Origin: Arcicella rigui
GTDB lineage: Bacteria > Bacteroidota > Bacteroidia > Cytophagales > Spirosomataceae
DNA: 64,000 nucleotides
Direction of reading: 5' to 3'
Assembly: GCF_034929435.1 (NCBI RefSeq)
Contig: NZ_JAYFUM010000007.1
Coordinates: 186,001-250,000 of the forward strand
Below are positions 32,957 to 42,796 of this stretch, in pieces. The notes under the pieces are model-generated. The model saw nothing but the letters and a program-made list of their open reading frames with translations, did no database searches and had not been told where the DNA came from. Positions within the stretch are counted from its first letter, which is position 1. The number at the start of each line of letters is the position of its first letter. The position numbers and the translations under genes are program-made.

Positions 32957-34477
32957 GTGGACAAAAAAGTAATTTTAATCATCCTTGACGGTTGGGGAAT
33001 AGCTCAGAAGGGTTATGAAGACCGTTCGGCAATCATTGCAGCAAAAACGCCATTTTATGATTCTATTTTGGCGAATAATCCAAATAGTACTTTAGTGACT
33101 TTCGGCCCAGAAGTGGGTTTGCCAGAAGGTCAGTTTGGTAACTCAGAGGTTGGTCACATGAATTTAGGGGCTGGTCGTACTGTAAAACAAAGTTTGGTTC
33201 GCTTAAATGATGCCATTGAACAAGATACGCTTCGCCATGAACCTGTTTTAGTAAAAGCGATTAAGTATGCTAAAGATAATAACAAGCCTTTTCATTTGAT
33301 TGGTTTAGTGTCGGACGGTGGCGTACACGCACACATCAATCACGTAAAAGCATTATGTAATGTATTGAAAGATAATGATTTAGATAAAGTATATATCCAT
33401 GCTTTTACAGATGGACGTGATACTGACCCTAAATCTGGAAAAGGGTATATCGAAGATTTATCTTCTTTTTTAACTACTTCTGTGGGTAAAATTGCGAGTG
33501 TAACAGGTCGTTATTTTGCCATGGACAGAGACAATCGTTGGGAGCGTATTCAAAAGGCTTACGACGTAATGGTTAAAGGAATCGGAACTGAAACAGAAGA
33601 TGTATTGGCTTCAATTGCCGCTTCTTATGAAGCAGGAGTAACGGACGAATTCATTGAACCGCTTTTAGTAACTGAAAACGGAAAACCTGTTGCTACTATC
33701 GAAGAAGGTGATGTAGTATTATGTTTCAATTATCGTACAGACCGTCCACAGGAAATCACGAAGGCTTTAACGCAACAAGATTTCCCTGAAAATGGTATGA
33801 AGAAATTGGATATTCAGTACTATACTTTAACAAATTACAACAAATCTTTTGTAGGAGTAAATGTAATTTTTGATGATAGCAACTTGCCTGCTACTTTGGG
33901 TGAAGTATTATCTGAAGCAGGTAAAAAACAAATCAGAATTGCTGAAACTGAGAAATATCCACACGTTACTTTCTTCTTTTCGGGTGGTCGTAACGAAGAG
34001 TTTGCAGGTGAAAGCCGCATTCTTTGTAATTCTCCGAAAGTGGCTACTTATGACTTACAACCAGAAATGTCAGTCTATGAAGTACGTGACAGCTTAGTAC
34101 CTGCTTTAGCAGATGAAAAAGCAGATTTCGTATGTTTGAACTTTGCTAACCCAGACATGGTTGGGCATACTGGCGATTTCCAAGCAGTAGTTGATGCTTG
34201 CGAAGCGGTTGATAAATCATTAGAAGCAGTTGTAACGACAGGTGTTGAACATGGTTATTCTGTAATTGTATTGGCCGACCACGGAAATGCTGATTATATG
34301 ATTAATGACGATGGTTCACCAAATACGCAACACAGTTTAAATCTTGTGCCTTGTATTTTGATTGACAAAGACAAAAAAGCAATCAAAAATGGTAAATTGG
34401 GAGACATCGCTCCAACTATTTTGGATTTGATGGGTATCGAAAAACCAGCAATTATGACAGGCGTAAGTTTGGTATAA
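32957..34477 (+). CDS. gpmI: 2,3-bisphosphoglycerate-independent phosphoglycerate mutase
   Basis: 506 residues. Dimanganese enzyme of the alkaline-phosphatase superfamily that interconverts 3- and 2-phosphoglycerate. Markers: ILIILDGWG (first metal Asp), the phosphorylated Ser in NSEVGHMNLGAGR (about 63), SDGGVHAH, HAFTDGRDTDP, GRYFAMDRDNRW, NFANPDMVGHTG, and ADHGNADYM with metal-binding Asp/His. The start codon is GTG at 32957; no ATG fits, and the residues from GTG on match the family N-terminus. Enolase lies 2.3 kb upstream. A family B repeat precedes it and a terminator follows. Confidence 0.96.
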   Translation: MDKKVILIILDGWGIAQKGYEDRSAIIAAKTPFYDSILANNPNSTLVTFGPEVGLPEGQFGNSEVGHMNLGAGRTVKQSLVRLNDAIEQDTLRHEPVLVKAIKYAKDNNKPFHLIGLVSDGGVHAHINHVKALCNVLKDNDLDKVYIHAFTDGRDTDPKSGKGYIEDLSSFLTTSVGKIASVTGRYFAMDRDNRWERIQKAYDVMVKGIGTETEDVLASIAASYEAGVTDEFIEPLLVTENGKPVATIEEGDVVLCFNYRTDRPQEITKALTQQDFPENGMKKLDIQYYTLTNYNKSFVGVNVIFDDSNLPATLGEVLSEAGKKQIRIAETEKYPHVTFFFSGGRNEEFAGESRILCNSPKVATYDLQPEMSVYEVRDSLVPALADEKADFVCLNFANPDMVGHTGDFQAVVDACEAVDKSLEAVVTTGVEHGYSVIVLADHGNADYMINDDGSPNTQHSLNLVPCILIDKDKKAIKNGKLGDIAPTILDLMGIEKPAIMTGVSLV

Positions 34478-34498
34478 GATTTAAAGTTTTTTATAAAT

Positions 34499-34528
34499 AA
34501 GGTCAGGCTTTAAAACCTGACCTTTTTA
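34499..34528 (+). terminator. Terminator after gpmI
   Basis: AAGGTCAGG pairs with CCTGACCTT, followed by TTT. The same GGTCAGG/CCTGACC stem is used by the terminator at 53192-53227. Confidence 0.8.
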
Positions 34529-34539
34529 TTTTGCCTTAA

Positions 34540-34635
34540 TCTAAAGTCTAAAGTATTTTACTAACGTCTTGCTTCTTGTCTCTTGTCTCTAAAGTCTAAA
34601 GTCATAACGTCTTGTCTCTTTCTTCTTGCCTCTTG
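34540..34635. repeat. Family C tandem repeat between gpmI and rpoC
   Basis: Two imperfect tandem units, 34540-34585 and 34586-34635, each made of TCTAAAGTCTAAAGT, an ATAACGTCTTG-like middle and a run of CTTGTCTCTTG words. The block sits between the convergent terminators of gpmI and rpoC and has no coding capacity. Confidence 0.75.
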
Positions 34636-34662
34636 TTTCTAACCACTATTCTAAAATTCCAA

Positions 34663-34699
34663 TAAAAAAAGCCCTCAGAATTAACTAAGGGCTTTTTTT
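34663..34699 (-). terminator. Terminator of rpoC
   Basis: AAAAAAAGCCCT pairs with AGGGCTTTTTTT, 22 bp after the rpoC stop. Confidence 0.85.
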
Positions 34700-34720
34700 G
34701 TATATGTTGAATATTCATTA

Positions 34721-37700
34721 CTAAACAATCCAACGAGCTTTACGATAGCCACCAACCTTTTCTTGGGCCTTAGCTTCTTTAGCTGTTTCTACTTGTTGTA
34801 ATTCTTCTTTTGAAGTAATTACATAATCAGCATACTTGCGGATACCAGTACCTGCTGGGATTAAGTGACCAACAATTACGTTTTCTTTCAAGCCATCTAA
34901 AGTATCTGCTTTAGCACGGATAGATGCTTCAGATAATACTTTCGTTGTTTCTTGGAAAGAAGCCGCAGAAATGAATGAGTCAGTTCCTAAAGATGCTTGA
35001 GTGATACCTTGTAAGTTTGGTTGAGAAACCGCTGGTTGTGCATCACGAACAGTAACAATCTTCATATCACGACGTTTCAATGAAGAGTTTTCATCACGTA
35101 AAGCACGAGCAGAAACAATCATACCCACTTTCATTTTCTCAGAATCACCAGCATCTACAACAACTTTCTTATCCATGATTTTATCGTTTTCCTCACGGAA
35201 CAAGAATCTGTCAACACTTTGTCCGTTCAAGAACATTGTATCTCCCGACTCAACGATGATTACTTTTTGCATCATCTGACGAACGATAGCCTCGATGTGC
35301 TTATCGTTAATTTTCACACCTTGCAAACGGTAAACGTCTTGGATTTCATTTACTAAGTACTCTTGTACAGCAGTTGGTCCTTTGATAGCCAAAATATCTG
35401 AAGGCGTAATAGCACCATCTGAAAGAGGTACACCCGCACGCACAAAGTCATTATTCTGAACAAGGATATGTTTAGATAATGGTACTAAGTATTTACGTTC
35501 GCCACCATCTTTTGCACGTACATAAATTTCACGGTTACCACGTTTGATACCACCTAAAGTAATAACACCGTCAATCTCAGAAACTACTGCTGGGTTAGAA
35601 GGGTTACGAGCTTCAAATAATTCAGTTACACGTGGAAGACCACCCGTAATGTCACGAGTTTTACCAGCAGCACGAGGAATTTTCGCCAAGATTTGTCCCG
35701 GTTTAATTTTCGCTTTGTTTTCAACTGATAAACGTGCCGCTACTGGTACGTTGTAAGCTACTGGTTCATCAGAACCTTTCACAACAACCAAGATAGCAGG
35801 GTTTTTAGTTTTATCTTTAGATTCGATAATTACTTTCTCACGCAAACCTGTTTGCTCATCGGCTTCTTCTTTGTAAGTAACATTTTCTTCGATAGCATCG
35901 AATTGAATAGTACCTTCAACTTCCGATAAGATTACAGCGTTGTATGGATCCCAAGCACAAATCTCTTCTCCTTTTGTAATCGTTTGTCCGTCTTTAACTC
36001 TTAAATAAGCACCATAAGGTACGTTATTAGCGATAAATACTTGTTGAGGATTGTTTGGATTTAAGATTTGAACCTCACCCGAACGACCCATTACGATTTC
36101 AACTGGCTTACCTTCTGGGTCAACCGAAGAAACTGTACGCATCTCTTCAAATTTAATGATACCATCAAATTTAGCTTTGATAGCAGCATCCAATGTTACG
36201 TTTTGAGCAGTACCCCCAACGTGGAATGTACGAAGCGTAAGCTGTGTACCTGGCTCACCGATTGACTGAGATGCAATTACACCCACAGCTTCACCGATAC
36301 TTACCATTCTACCTGTTGAAAGGTTACGTCCATAACATTTAGCACATACTCCATAACGAGTTTCGCAAGTTAATACCGAACGAATTTCGATTGAATCAAT
36401 CGCAGTATCATCAACAGAAAGAGCTGCCTCTTCGCTGATTTCTTCACCTGCTTTGATTAATAATTTACCAGTAACTGGGTCATAAACATCATGGATAGAT
36501 ACACGACCTAAGATACGTTCTGATAAAGGTTCAATGATTTCTTCGTTATCTTTCAATGCAGAAGTTTGAATACCTCTTAAAGTACCACAATCTTCTTCAT
36601 TTACGATTACATCTTGAGCAACGTCATGCAAACGACGAGTTAAGTAACCCGCATCGGCAGTTTTCAAGGCTGTATCGGCCAAACCTTTACGAGCACCGTG
36701 CGTAGAGATAAAGTACTCAAGTACGTCAAGACCTTCTTTAAAGTTAGAAAGGATTGGGTTTTCGATGATTTCACCAACCGAACCTTGTAAGTTCTTCTGA
36801 GGTTTCGCCATCAAACCACGCATACCACCTAACTGACGAATCTGTTCACGAGAACCACGAGCTCCAGAGTGCATCATCATATAGATAGCATTGAAACCTT
36901 GTCTGTCGTTCTCCATTTGATTCATCAAAGTATCAGTAATTTTCTTGTTTACTGATGTCCAGATGTCAATTACAGCATTGTAACGTTCGTTATCTGTAAT
37001 TAAACCCATCAAATAGTTGTCAGTTACTTCTGCTACTCTTTCTTTCGCTTGAGCAACCAAAGCAGCTTTTTCTTCTGGAACGATGATGTCACCGATACCC
37101 ATTGAAAGACCTCCTCTGAATGCCATTTGGTATCCTAAGTCTTTAATATCATCTAAGAATTTCGCTGTACGAGCAACTCCAGAGATTTTAAATACCGTAG
37201 CAATGATTTGTTGCAATTTCTTTTTAGTCAACAATTCATTAATATATCCTACTTCTTCAGGAACGCAAAGGTTGAATAATACACGGCCAGCAACAGTTTT
37301 CACCATTTCTTCAACCAATGAACCATCTTCTTTACGTACTTTCGCTTTTACTTCGATATTTGCATGTTTCGATACTTTTCCTTCGTTCATACCGATTACT
37401 ACCTCCTCGAAGCCATAGAACTTCATACCTTCTCCTAAAACTGGATATTCTGGTGTATTTCTACGTCCTTTTGTTACGTAATACAAACCAAGAACCATGT
37501 CTTGTGAAGGTACAGTAATAGGAGCACCATTGGCTGGGTTCAAGATATTGTGTGAACCTAACATCAATAAAGATGCTTCCAAAATTGCTTCTTGTCCAAG
37601 TGGTACGTGTACCGCCATTTGGTCACCATCAAAGTCGGCGTTGAATGCCGTACAAGTTAATGGGTGCAATTGGATTGCTTTTCCTTCAATCAATTTAGGT

Positions 37701-39055
37701 TGGAATGCTTGGATACCCAAACGGTGAAGCGTAGGGGCACGGTTTAGAAGAACTGGATGTCCTTTCATTACGTTTTCCAAAATATCCCAAACTACTGGGT
37801 CTTTTCTATCAACAATTTTCTTGGCAGATTTTACCGTTTTCACGATACCTCTTTCAATCAATTTTCTGATAACAAATGGTTTGAAAAGCTCGGCAGCCAT
37901 ATCTTTTGGCAAACCACATTCGTGCATTTTCAATTCAGGCCCAACCACAATTACCGAACGACCAGAGTAATCGACACGCTTACCTAATAAGTTCTGACGG
38001 AAACGTCCTTGCTTACCTTTCAACATATCTGAAAGTGATTTCAGAGCACGGTTACCTTCTGAACGAACAGCGTTGATTTTACGTGAGTTATCGAATAATG
38101 AATCGACAGCCTCTTGCAACATACGCTTTTCGTTACGTAAGATTACTTCTGGAGCTTTGATTTCAATCAAACGTTTCAAACGGTTGTTACGGATAATTAC
38201 ACGACGGTAAAGGTCGTTCAAATCCGAAGTCGCAAAACGACCACCATCTAAAGGTACAAGCGGACGCAATTCTGGTGGAATTACTGGTACCATTTTGATA
38301 ATCATCCATTCTGGCTTGTTCTCGATACGAGTACCCGCCTCACGGAAAGCTTCCACTACTTTCAAACGTTTTAAGGCTTCAGCCTTACGTTGTTGAGAAG
38401 TATCGTTTGCTGCTGAGTGACGTAAATCATAAGATAAATTATCTAATTCAGTACGCTTCAACAACATATCCAAAGCCTCTGCACCCATTTTAGCAATGAA
38501 TTTCTGAGGGTCTTCGTCTGGTAATAATTGGTTTTCACGAGGCAACTTGTCGATGATGTCCAAATATTCGTCTTCTGTTAAGAAGTCCATTTTGTTTACA
38601 CCATCCTCAGCTTTGATACCCGCTTGAACAACCACGTATCTTTCGTAATAGATTACTTGGTCAAGTTTTTTAGTAGAAAGCCCTAACAAGTAACCAATTT
38701 TGTTAGGTAAGCTACGGAAGTACCAAATGTGTGCAACAGGCACAACCAATTCGATGTGTCCCATACGCTCACGACGTACTTTTTTCTCCGTAACTTCTAC
38801 ACCACAACGGTCGCAGATAATTCCTTTGTAACGAATACGTTTGTATTTCCCACAATGACATTCCCAGTCTTTTGTAGGGCCGAAAATACGCTCACAGAAC
38901 AAACCTCCCATTTCTGGTTTGTAAGTTCTATAGTTGATTGTTTCGGGTTGTGTAACTTCTCCGTGTGATCCTTCAAGAATCGACTCAGGTGACGCTAATG
39001 AAATCGTTACCTTAGAGAACTCACTGTTTAATTTTCTATTCTTTTTGAATGACAT
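34721..39055 (-). CDS. rpoC: DNA-directed RNA polymerase subunit beta'
   Basis: 1444 residues, the usual length for Bacteroidota. N-terminal zinc ribbon CHCGKYKRIRYKG with CDRCG (about 66-84), the lid/rudder region, GKQGRFRQNLLGKRVDYSGRS, the catalytic NADFDGDQMAVH (about 470-481, three Asp chelating Mg), the second zinc site (CETRYGVCAKCYGRNL), and the trigger loop around SIGEPGTQLTLRTFH. The start codon is 21 bp after the stop of a large membrane-protein gene, not after rpoB, and no strong promoter is seen in between. Expression therefore seems to depend on read-through from rpoB or on a weak internal promoter. Confidence 0.97.
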   Translation of the reverse strand: MSFKKNRKLNSEFSKVTISLASPESILEGSHGEVTQPETINYRTYKPEMGGLFCERIFGPTKDWECHCGKYKRIRYKGIICDRCGVEVTEKKVRRERMGHIELVVPVAHIWYFRSLPNKIGYLLGLSTKKLDQVIYYERYVVVQAGIKAEDGVNKMDFLTEDEYLDIIDKLPRENQLLPDEDPQKFIAKMGAEALDMLLKRTELDNLSYDLRHSAANDTSQQRKAEALKRLKVVEAFREAGTRIENKPEWMIIKMVPVIPPELRPLVPLDGGRFATSDLNDLYRRVIIRNNRLKRLIEIKAPEVILRNEKRMLQEAVDSLFDNSRKINAVRSEGNRALKSLSDMLKGKQGRFRQNLLGKRVDYSGRSVIVVGPELKMHECGLPKDMAAELFKPFVIRKLIERGIVKTVKSAKKIVDRKDPVVWDILENVMKGHPVLLNRAPTLHRLGIQAFQPKLIEGKAIQLHPLTCTAFNADFDGDQMAVHVPLGQEAILEASLLMLGSHNILNPANGAPITVPSQDMVLGLYYVTKGRRNTPEYPVLGEGMKFYGFEEVVIGMNEGKVSKHANIEVKAKVRKEDGSLVEEMVKTVAGRVLFNLCVPEEVGYINELLTKKKLQQIIATVFKISGVARTAKFLDDIKDLGYQMAFRGGLSMGIGDIIVPEEKAALVAQAKERVAEVTDNYLMGLITDNERYNAVIDIWTSVNKKITDTLMNQMENDRQGFNAIYMMMHSGARGSREQIRQLGGMRGLMAKPQKNLQGSVGEIIENPILSNFKEGLDVLEYFISTHGARKGLADTALKTADAGYLTRRLHDVAQDVIVNEEDCGTLRGIQTSALKDNEEIIEPLSERILGRVSIHDVYDPVTGKLLIKAGEEISEEAALSVDDTAIDSIEIRSVLTCETRYGVCAKCYGRNLSTGRMVSIGEAVGVIASQSIGEPGTQLTLRTFHVGGTAQNVTLDAAIKAKFDGIIKFEEMRTVSSVDPEGKPVEIVMGRSGEVQILNPNNPQQVFIANNVPYGAYLRVKDGQTITKGEEICAWDPYNAVILSEVEGTIQFDAIEENVTYKEEADEQTGLREKVIIESKDKTKNPAILVVVKGSDEPVAYNVPVAARLSVENKAKIKPGQILAKIPRAAGKTRDITGGLPRVTELFEARNPSNPAVVSEIDGVITLGGIKRGNREIYVRAKDGGERKYLVPLSKHILVQNNDFVRAGVPLSDGAITPSDILAIKGPTAVQEYLVNEIQDVYRLQGVKINDKHIEAIVRQMMQKVIIVESGDTMFLNGQSVDRFLFREENDKIMDKKVVVDAGDSEKMKVGMIVSARALRDENSSLKRRDMKIVTVRDAQPAVSQPNLQGITQASLGTDSFISAASFQETTKVLSEASIRAKADTLDGLKENVIVGHLIPAGTGIRKYADYVITSKEELQQVETAKEAKAQEKVGGYRKARWIV

Positions 39056-39076
39056 ATTTGATTTATTAAACGAGTC

Positions 39077-40726
39077 CTAAACTTTAATTATCTTATTCGT
39101 TGTAAAATACTGGATTCTATTATTTTGATATAAACATAAATAAACTTTGTATGTACCTTTTCCCAACAGTTCTTTTTCAATATTGGTAAAAACTTTGTTT
39201 CTGGATGAATGCCAAAATTTAAAGTTTCTGAACATATTCTTTGTTGAGAAAACAAAGGTTTTATTATCAGATTTTAATACAAAATAAATACCATTTAACC
39301 CTAAATAATTAATTGGCTGTTGGTCAAAGCTATCATCAGTAATGGTAATAAAGGTATTTTTTTGTAACTCAAGTACTTGATTTACTTTTAAATCGCCTTC
39401 AATATTACGCTTACCTGAAATCACTTTCCACTCACGGTGTAAATCAGTACTTGGAAATGAGTAAGCACCTAAGTGGCTCAAATCCTTATCTATTGAATTC
39501 TGGAAATTTTGAAAGGCATTATCCGTTCCAAGTACGGGGTTTAAGTAATGATTTGCTCTATCCGCTGCGACAACTTTCGCTCTGTCAGACATGTAAATTG
39601 AGTACTTATAAAACCCACAAAAGAATAAAACCATTGCACAGATAGTAATAAAACCTTGTGTTTTTTGGTTTAAATTCGATGAAAAGTATAAATAAATAAG
39701 TGATAGCTCTAAAAAACCGTAATAACGATGATTTGAAACCATTGAACTTATTTCTGGATTAATTCCAGCCCTTCCAATTGCAACCATACTGATTACAACC
39801 ATTAACAGTAATAAAACAAAGAACAAAAAAGCATTTTGTAAATAGTCTTTAGATTCTTTTAGTTTCCAAAAACTTTGGTAGATAACATACACTGACGACA
39901 GAAAAGTAATGAATCCGAAAAAACCTACTACTTTCAATCTCAATGGGTTATCTTCATTCATAAAAAGGTCGCTCCATCCGCCATGTATCCATAAAAATCC
40001 TTTCGGAATATTTAAAACACTGTGTTGGATAGATTGTAGAGCAAAAGTAACAATGCCATCTCCTTTGATGTAGCCAGTGAAGTAAAACATATAAATACCC
40101 ACTGCATACAAAACCCAAATTGCCATTAGTTTGTAATTGGCTTTTGTGGCTAAAATAATAATGGCAAAAGGCAAAGCCAGCAAACCACTTCCAAAAGAAA
40201 ATACTGCTAAAAATGCCGTTAAAAATGCTAAGTATTTGATTTTACCTTCATTCAATAAAAGAAAAATGGTGAAAATCGTAAAACCTAAAGCACATAAATA
40301 TTGGCATGAGGCATTTGCCCAAGTAATTATAATGAAAATATGCAGTGGAAATACCAAATATAAAACTGGTAAAAACGTACTTATTTTCACTTTTTTACGC
40401 CACACAAACAAGAGCAAAAAACAAATACTGTATATAATCAAGTTGCCAAGAAATATATAATAGGTAAAGTTTAGTTGCCCAAACAATTTATACTGAATCA
40501 AACTAATCAGTGCCAATAATGGAAATCTATATTCATTTTGTTGAGAAAAAACCGCTTTCAATTTTCCTGATATACTTGGTGATTTTATACTCTCGATAAA
40601 TGGAGTACCAATCATGTTGTAATCATCTAAAATGAAAAGGTTTTGACTAAAATAAATGTAAAAACCCATAAATAAGCTCAAAGGAATAAATCCCAACAAA
40701 ACAGGCAAGAGGTTGTAGGCTTTCAT
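39077..40726 (-). CDS. Polytopic membrane protein, GT-C-like, inserted between rpoB and rpoC (second gene)
   Basis: 549 residues with about ten hydrophobic helices in the first 370, then a soluble C-terminal domain of about 170 residues. The first outer loop contains LDDYNMIG and NEYRFPLLAL, an acidic early-loop arrangement like that of GT-C glycosyltransferases and related large membrane proteins, but no family can be named with certainty. It starts 2 bp after the stop of the 665-residue membrane-protein gene and ends 21 bp before rpoC. Co-transcription with the polymerase genes is implied by spacing. Composition is as AT-rich as its surroundings. Function unknown. Confidence 0.75.
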   Translation of the reverse strand: MKAYNLLPVLLGFIPLSLFMGFYIYFSQNLFILDDYNMIGTPFIESIKSPSISGKLKAVFSQQNEYRFPLLALISLIQYKLFGQLNFTYYIFLGNLIIYSICFLLLFVWRKKVKISTFLPVLYLVFPLHIFIIITWANASCQYLCALGFTIFTIFLLLNEGKIKYLAFLTAFLAVFSFGSGLLALPFAIIILATKANYKLMAIWVLYAVGIYMFYFTGYIKGDGIVTFALQSIQHSVLNIPKGFLWIHGGWSDLFMNEDNPLRLKVVGFFGFITFLSSVYVIYQSFWKLKESKDYLQNAFLFFVLLLLMVVISMVAIGRAGINPEISSMVSNHRYYGFLELSLIYLYFSSNLNQKTQGFITICAMVLFFCGFYKYSIYMSDRAKVVAADRANHYLNPVLGTDNAFQNFQNSIDKDLSHLGAYSFPSTDLHREWKVISGKRNIEGDLKVNQVLELQKNTFITITDDSFDQQPINYLGLNGIYFVLKSDNKTFVFSTKNMFRNFKFWHSSRNKVFTNIEKELLGKGTYKVYLCLYQNNRIQYFTTNKIIKV

Positions 40727-40728
40727 TT

Positions 40729-42726
40729 TTACTGAATTTGTATCTCTGTCAATTCAATTGAGGTTGCTTTTTCATAACCTTTTGGATAAGGAGATACTAA
40801 TTTTATGGAACGAATGCCTACGTTTTTCTGTCCTTGTGTACTAAAGAAAGTAAAAGCTTCAGCATTATTTCTCACTCTTTTATTAGCAATTACTCCTCCG
40901 TTTAGTACATTAGGCACAAGCCTAAATTTTTCTGAACTTCCATCAGTATATTCAAAAACACCAAATAAATAAGGCGGCTGAAAAAGTATTTTAGAAGCTT
41001 GTCCTAAGATACTGTATTTCAAATGCCATTTTATAAGTAATATATTTTGTGTTGGAGGCAAATCAAGCTTTGAAAAAGTATCAATGGTTTTACTACTTTT
41101 TGAAATTATGACTTCTTTTTTTACTCTGTTTGATTTTTTCAAAACCATCAAAGTATCCACATTGCCTTCTTCTTGTTTTACTTTTATCAAGTTTTGAACA
41201 TCAAATCTTGTTAAAATTGCTCTTTTCGTCGCTCCTTCATAAAAGAAGAAAAACTGTTCTCGGTAAGGTAATTCTTGATAAAGTAAATAATCTGGTGCTG
41301 TTTGAGATTTGTATTTCTGAGCATTCAAACTATCTAAATAACCAGAATAAGCCTGATAAGTCTGCACAATGGGTCTTGGATTATATGGTAGTTTATTCAC
41401 CATGACATAAGCTATTTCCCAAGGCAAAATATCAACTGTTCCTTTTCTCAAATAAGCATTTACTTCATCTGGAAATTGTCTTACAAGAGCGTCTTGCTTT
41501 GTATAAGTAACTTCTTGTTCATTAAACGCATTCGTGAAAAAACCGATGGATGATGAACTACCGATAAAAGTCTGAATGCCTTCAACATTTGATTTTCGGT
41601 TTTGCCAATTGTCTAAATCTTTTTTAGCAGTTGGCAAGGCTGAAAAAGCATAACCTTGTAAAGTACCGTCTGACCAATACCAATGAAGTCCATTTCTGAA
41701 CAAAAAGCCTAATAATACAAGTACAATTACTTTTGCTTGTACTTTTTTAGTATTTTCTACCAGTAAAATCAGTGAAATGATTACTGGGAAAAATAAAAGA
41801 AAACCGTACAAATTGGTAGAAGACAAAGACGAAAAGCTTTGTTTATAACTCAGAAATAAAGAAAGAGCTACCAAACAGAATACATATAACTGATTGGCTT
41901 TTGCATTTTTATTTTTCTGAGCCAAGAAATAGTCCCAAGCTATCCATAAAAAAAATAGAATTACTGTAAGTACTACTCCAAAAGCTAATACGAGTCTAAT
42001 ACCATAAATATCATTCATTACTGCCTGAGCATCAATGTATCCATCAATCAATTTAACTCCCGACGAAACGTAAATAGCTAAATTGGTTTGTAAGATATAT
42101 GCCAAAAGCAATAATAAAAGAATACTTATACTTGCTAAAGTGACGACACTTTTGGCTAATAAATAACGCCTTAAACCAAAGAACGATAAAGAACCAAACC
42201 ATATTACGAGCATTGCGAGGCTCAAATTTAGTTTGATAAAAAAGGCAATAATTGTAATAATTGAAACGATTCCTAAACTGTAAATTTTCTTGTTTTGTAA
42301 GAAGAGAAATAAAAATCCTACTTGAAGTATCAATAAGGAAAAGGATAAATCTCCTACAAAACGGTAAGGAAAAAAACACAGTCCCGCAAAAAATAGAGCC
42401 ATCACTTTTGAGGCTGACTTTTTTACGATTTCAATAATTAATACAACAAAACCGACTTGTATTAATAAATGAACTAAGAATGCAACAAGCTGATAAGCAA
42501 AACCTTTTGGGGCATAACCTGTATTCAAAAAACCCAGTGGGCCGTAAGTAAACAGAAAATCCTGACCAAAAAGTAATTTATCTTCAATTGCTACCTTTAG
42601 TGCAATACACCACGAGGGGTCGAGTCCTTTGGTGTACTCTTGTACATTTTGAAATGATGGCAAAAGCATTAAAAACATCCACATCCAAGCAGCCCATACG
42701 GAAGTCTTTTTTGAATATTGAGTCAT
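40729..42726 (-). CDS. Polytopic membrane protein, GT-C/GT39-like, inserted between rpoB and rpoC (first gene)
   Basis: 665 residues from the ATG at 42726; a longer frame from 42768 would begin inside a perfect hairpin and is rejected. About eleven membrane helices (residues 15-370) are followed by a soluble region of about 290 residues that ends in a beta-rich domain. The first loop reads LDPSWCIALKVAIEDKLLFG, then QDFLFTYGPLGFLNTG. The FGxDxxFTYGPLG motif recurs in uncharacterised GT-C/GT39-like bacterial membrane proteins. A role in glycan or lipid-linked sugar transfer is possible but unproven. It lies 70 bp after rpoB and 2 bp before the next membrane gene. Confidence 0.75.
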   Translation of the reverse strand: MTQYSKKTSVWAAWMWMFLMLLPSFQNVQEYTKGLDPSWCIALKVAIEDKLLFGQDFLFTYGPLGFLNTGYAPKGFAYQLVAFLVHLLIQVGFVVLIIEIVKKSASKVMALFFAGLCFFPYRFVGDLSFSLLILQVGFLFLFLQNKKIYSLGIVSIITIIAFFIKLNLSLAMLVIWFGSLSFFGLRRYLLAKSVVTLASISILLLLLLAYILQTNLAIYVSSGVKLIDGYIDAQAVMNDIYGIRLVLAFGVVLTVILFFLWIAWDYFLAQKNKNAKANQLYVFCLVALSLFLSYKQSFSSLSSTNLYGFLLFFPVIISLILLVENTKKVQAKVIVLVLLGFLFRNGLHWYWSDGTLQGYAFSALPTAKKDLDNWQNRKSNVEGIQTFIGSSSSIGFFTNAFNEQEVTYTKQDALVRQFPDEVNAYLRKGTVDILPWEIAYVMVNKLPYNPRPIVQTYQAYSGYLDSLNAQKYKSQTAPDYLLYQELPYREQFFFFYEGATKRAILTRFDVQNLIKVKQEEGNVDTLMVLKKSNRVKKEVIISKSSKTIDTFSKLDLPPTQNILLIKWHLKYSILGQASKILFQPPYLFGVFEYTDGSSEKFRLVPNVLNGGVIANKRVRNNAEAFTFFSTQGQKNVGIRSIKLVSPYPKGYEKATSIELTEIQIQ

Positions 42727-42758
42727 AAATAAACAATTTGCCTTTACATTTATCTTTG

Positions 42759-42789
42759 AAATCGGCACACGATGACCGTGTGCCGATTT
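42759..42789 (-). terminator. 13-bp perfect hairpin just after rpoB (partial terminator or processing site)
   Basis: AAATCGGCACACG (42759-42771) and CGTGTGCCGATTT (42777-42789) pair perfectly around a 5-nt loop, 7 bp after the rpoB stop. On the transcribed strand only three T follow before CAAAG, so termination may be incomplete. This would let rpoC be reached while tuning the membrane genes. Confidence 0.5.
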
Positions 42790-42796
42790 TTATAGA

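Noticed and set aside
42727..42768. Upstream start of the first membrane protein at 42768
   Set aside because: The codon lies within a perfect 13-bp hairpin, and the extra 14 residues are polar and unlike the start of a membrane helix; the ATG at 42726 is better.
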